Assembly: GCA_007124345.1 (NCBI GenBank)
Contig: SLFH01000066.1
Span: 1 to 6,710, forward strand
Reading direction: 5' to 3'
Source: Phycisphaerales bacterium
Lineage (GTDB): Bacteria; Planctomycetota; Phycisphaerae; Phycisphaerales; UBA1924
DNA length: 6,710 nt
The first letter of the stretch is position 1, and each line of letters opens with the position of its first letter. Shown here one piece after another: positions 5,432 through 6,710 of this stretch. The notes under the pieces are model-generated. The model ran no database searches. It was given only the letters and a program-made list of their open reading frames with translations, and was not told the DNA's origin. The position numbers and the translations under genes are program-made.

Positions 5432-6710
5432 ATGGAGCGTCTGATCGGCTTGCTTGGGATCGTGGTGCTTGTCGGGCTGGCTTGGGGGATCTCGACGAGC
5501 CGCAACCGGTTTCCCTGGCGTCTGGTGATGACGGGGATCCTGCTGCAGGCGGCGCTGGCGATGGTGATGCTGCGTGACACGCCGCTGGTGGGCGTTGTGG
5601 ACGCGGTGTCGCGTGCGATCACCGCGGCGCTCGACGCCTCGCAGGCGGGGATCGCCTTCCTCTTCGGCCCCGCGGTGTCGAACCCCGGCGCGGGGTCCTG
5701 GGGGTTTATGTTCCTGGTCCACGCGCTGCCGAAGATCATCTTCATGGCGTCGCTGATGGCGGTGCTCTACCACCTCGGTGTGATGCAGCGTCTGATCGCG
5801 GCGCTGGCGTGGCTGCTGCAGAAGACCCTCCGGGTCACCGGGACCGAGGCGCTCGCGACGGCGGCCAACGTGTTCATGGGCCAGACCGAGGCCCCGCTCT
5901 GCGTCAAGCCGTATCTCGAGCGGATGACGAGGTCGCAGCTCAACCTCGTGATGACCGGCGGCTTTGCCACGATCGCCGGGTCCGTGCTCGCCGCGTACAT
6001 CGGCATGCTCGGCGGCGAGGACCCTGCCCAGCGTGCGATGTGGGTCAAGCAACTGCTGACGGCGAGCGTGATCTCGGCGCCCGCGGCGTTCGTGCTGGCC
6101 AAGGTGATTGTGCCCGAGACCGAAGCGTTGCCGGACGAGTCGGACCCGCGAATTGCCGAGCCGGAGGATCCGGCGGCGAACCTGTTCGACGCCGCGGCCC
6201 GGGGCGCGACCGACGGGATGCGGCTTGCGATCAATGTCGCGGCGATGCTGGTGGCCTTCGTTTCGCTGCTAGCGCTGATCAACATGCCGCTGGGCGCGCT
6301 CGGTCGGGCCGGGCCGGTCGAGGGCTGGCTCGGCGCTGTCGGGATCGAGCGTCTGAACCTCGAGGCGGTGTTCGGCCTGGTGTTCGCGCCCCTGGCGTGG
6401 ACGATGGGCGTGCCGTGGGAGGAGTGCCGGTTCTTCGGGCGGCTGATGGGCGAGAAGCTGGTGGTGACCGAGTTCCTGGCGTTCCAGACCCTCGCCGAGG
6501 GCATCCACCCGCCGGACGGCGGGCCCGGCGTCAGCGATCGGACCGCCCGCATGGCGGCGTTCGCGCTCTGCGGCTTCGCCAACTTCGCGTCGATCGGGAT
6601 CCAGATCGGCGGGCTGAGCGCGATCGCGCCGGGACGCCGCAAGGACCTGGTTCAGCTGGCGATGCGGGCCATGCTCGGGGGCGCACTGGCGTCCTGGCTG
6701 ACGGCGTCCA
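5432..6710 (+). CDS. Concentrative nucleoside transporter (CNT family), C-terminus cut
   Basis: The product is an inner-membrane symporter that imports nucleosides using an ion gradient (H+ or Na+; not decidable here). The window holds 426 residues. The N-terminal helices (about 3-20 and 31-47) match Nucleos_tra2_N, then the gate region (about 92-190), then Nucleos_tra2_C. Signature motifs are GQTEAPLCVKPYLERMT (150-166), TGGFATIAGSVLAAYIGMLGG (175-195, key residues Gly176, Gly183, Ser184), VTEFLAF (345-351), and CGFANFASIGIQIGG (380-394). Gln151, Thr152, Glu153, Glu347, Asn384 and Ser387 correspond to nucleoside-contacting residues known from Vibrio CNT. An acidic cytoplasmic loop lies near 228-247. 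The sequence ends at LASWLTAS, where CNT proteins usually have only a short tail left. The start at 5432 has GGAGG at 5422-5426, five bases upstream. It is divergent from the lipoprotein hydrolase. Confidence 0.93.
   Translation, partial: MERLIGLLGIVVLVGLAWGISTSRNRFPWRLVMTGILLQAALAMVMLRDTPLVGVVDAVSRAITAALDASQAGIAFLFGPAVSNPGAGSWGFMFLVHALPKIIFMASLMAVLYHLGVMQRLIAALAWLLQKTLRVTGTEALATAANVFMGQTEAPLCVKPYLERMTRSQLNLVMTGGFATIAGSVLAAYIGMLGGEDPAQRAMWVKQLLTASVISAPAAFVLAKVIVPETEALPDESDPRIAEPEDPAANLFDAAARGATDGMRLAINVAAMLVAFVSLLALINMPLGALGRAGPVEGWLGAVGIERLNLEAVFGLVFAPLAWTMGVPWEECRFFGRLMGEKLVVTEFLAFQTLAEGIHPPDGGPGVSDRTARMAAFALCGFANFASIGIQIGGLSAIAPGRRKDLVQLAMRAMLGGALASWLTAS

Noticed and set aside
5153..6642. 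Long minus-strand open frames opposite the nucleoside transporter
   Set aside because: They are antisense to CNT signature motifs; one is His/Arg-rich and the other Ser/Ala/Pro-rich, with no recognisable domain.

Overview
The window is GC-rich and of bacterial type, with almost unbroken long open frames on both strands. It holds four genes, one broken gene, and three gene-free gaps of about 300 to 400 bases. A Planctomycetota source, perhaps a Phycisphaerae-like lineage, would fit the GC content, the style of the FixJ-like regulator remnant, the small outer-membrane barrel and the membrane hydrolase. That placement is inference from protein style only; no rRNA or marker gene is present.

Layout. 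Positions 1-884 (minus) carry most of a secreted outer-membrane beta-barrel protein whose C-terminus lies outside the window. Positions 885-1286 have no credible gene, but hold a sigma70-like promoter candidate and a set of hairpins that can pair in two mutually exclusive ways on the strand leading to the barrel gene. Positions 1287-1649 (minus) are the decayed C-terminal half of a FixJ-type response regulator with two compensating frameshifts. Positions 1750-3450 (plus) encode a polytopic membrane alpha/beta-hydrolase of the Abhydrolase_9 type. Positions 3451-3772 are a convergent gap with inverted repeats. Positions 3773-5128 (minus) encode a lipoprotein alpha/beta-hydrolase of the DUF900 type. 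Positions 5129-5431 are a divergent promoter region with a cluster of dyads. Positions 5432-6710 (plus) encode a concentrative nucleoside transporter (CNT family), cut by the window end very near its C-terminus.

How the genes work together. All intact products belong to the cell envelope: an outer-membrane barrel, an inner-membrane serine hydrolase, a lipid-anchored serine hydrolase and a nucleoside importer. Their orientations (minus, plus, minus, plus) mean no two intact genes share an operon, so a joint pathway is not demonstrated. I see no defence system, mobile element, CRISPR array, tRNA or rRNA. The observations most worth a second look are the frameshift-scarred regulator and the switch-like hairpin set upstream of the barrel gene. 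I do not see a clear new multi-gene system.
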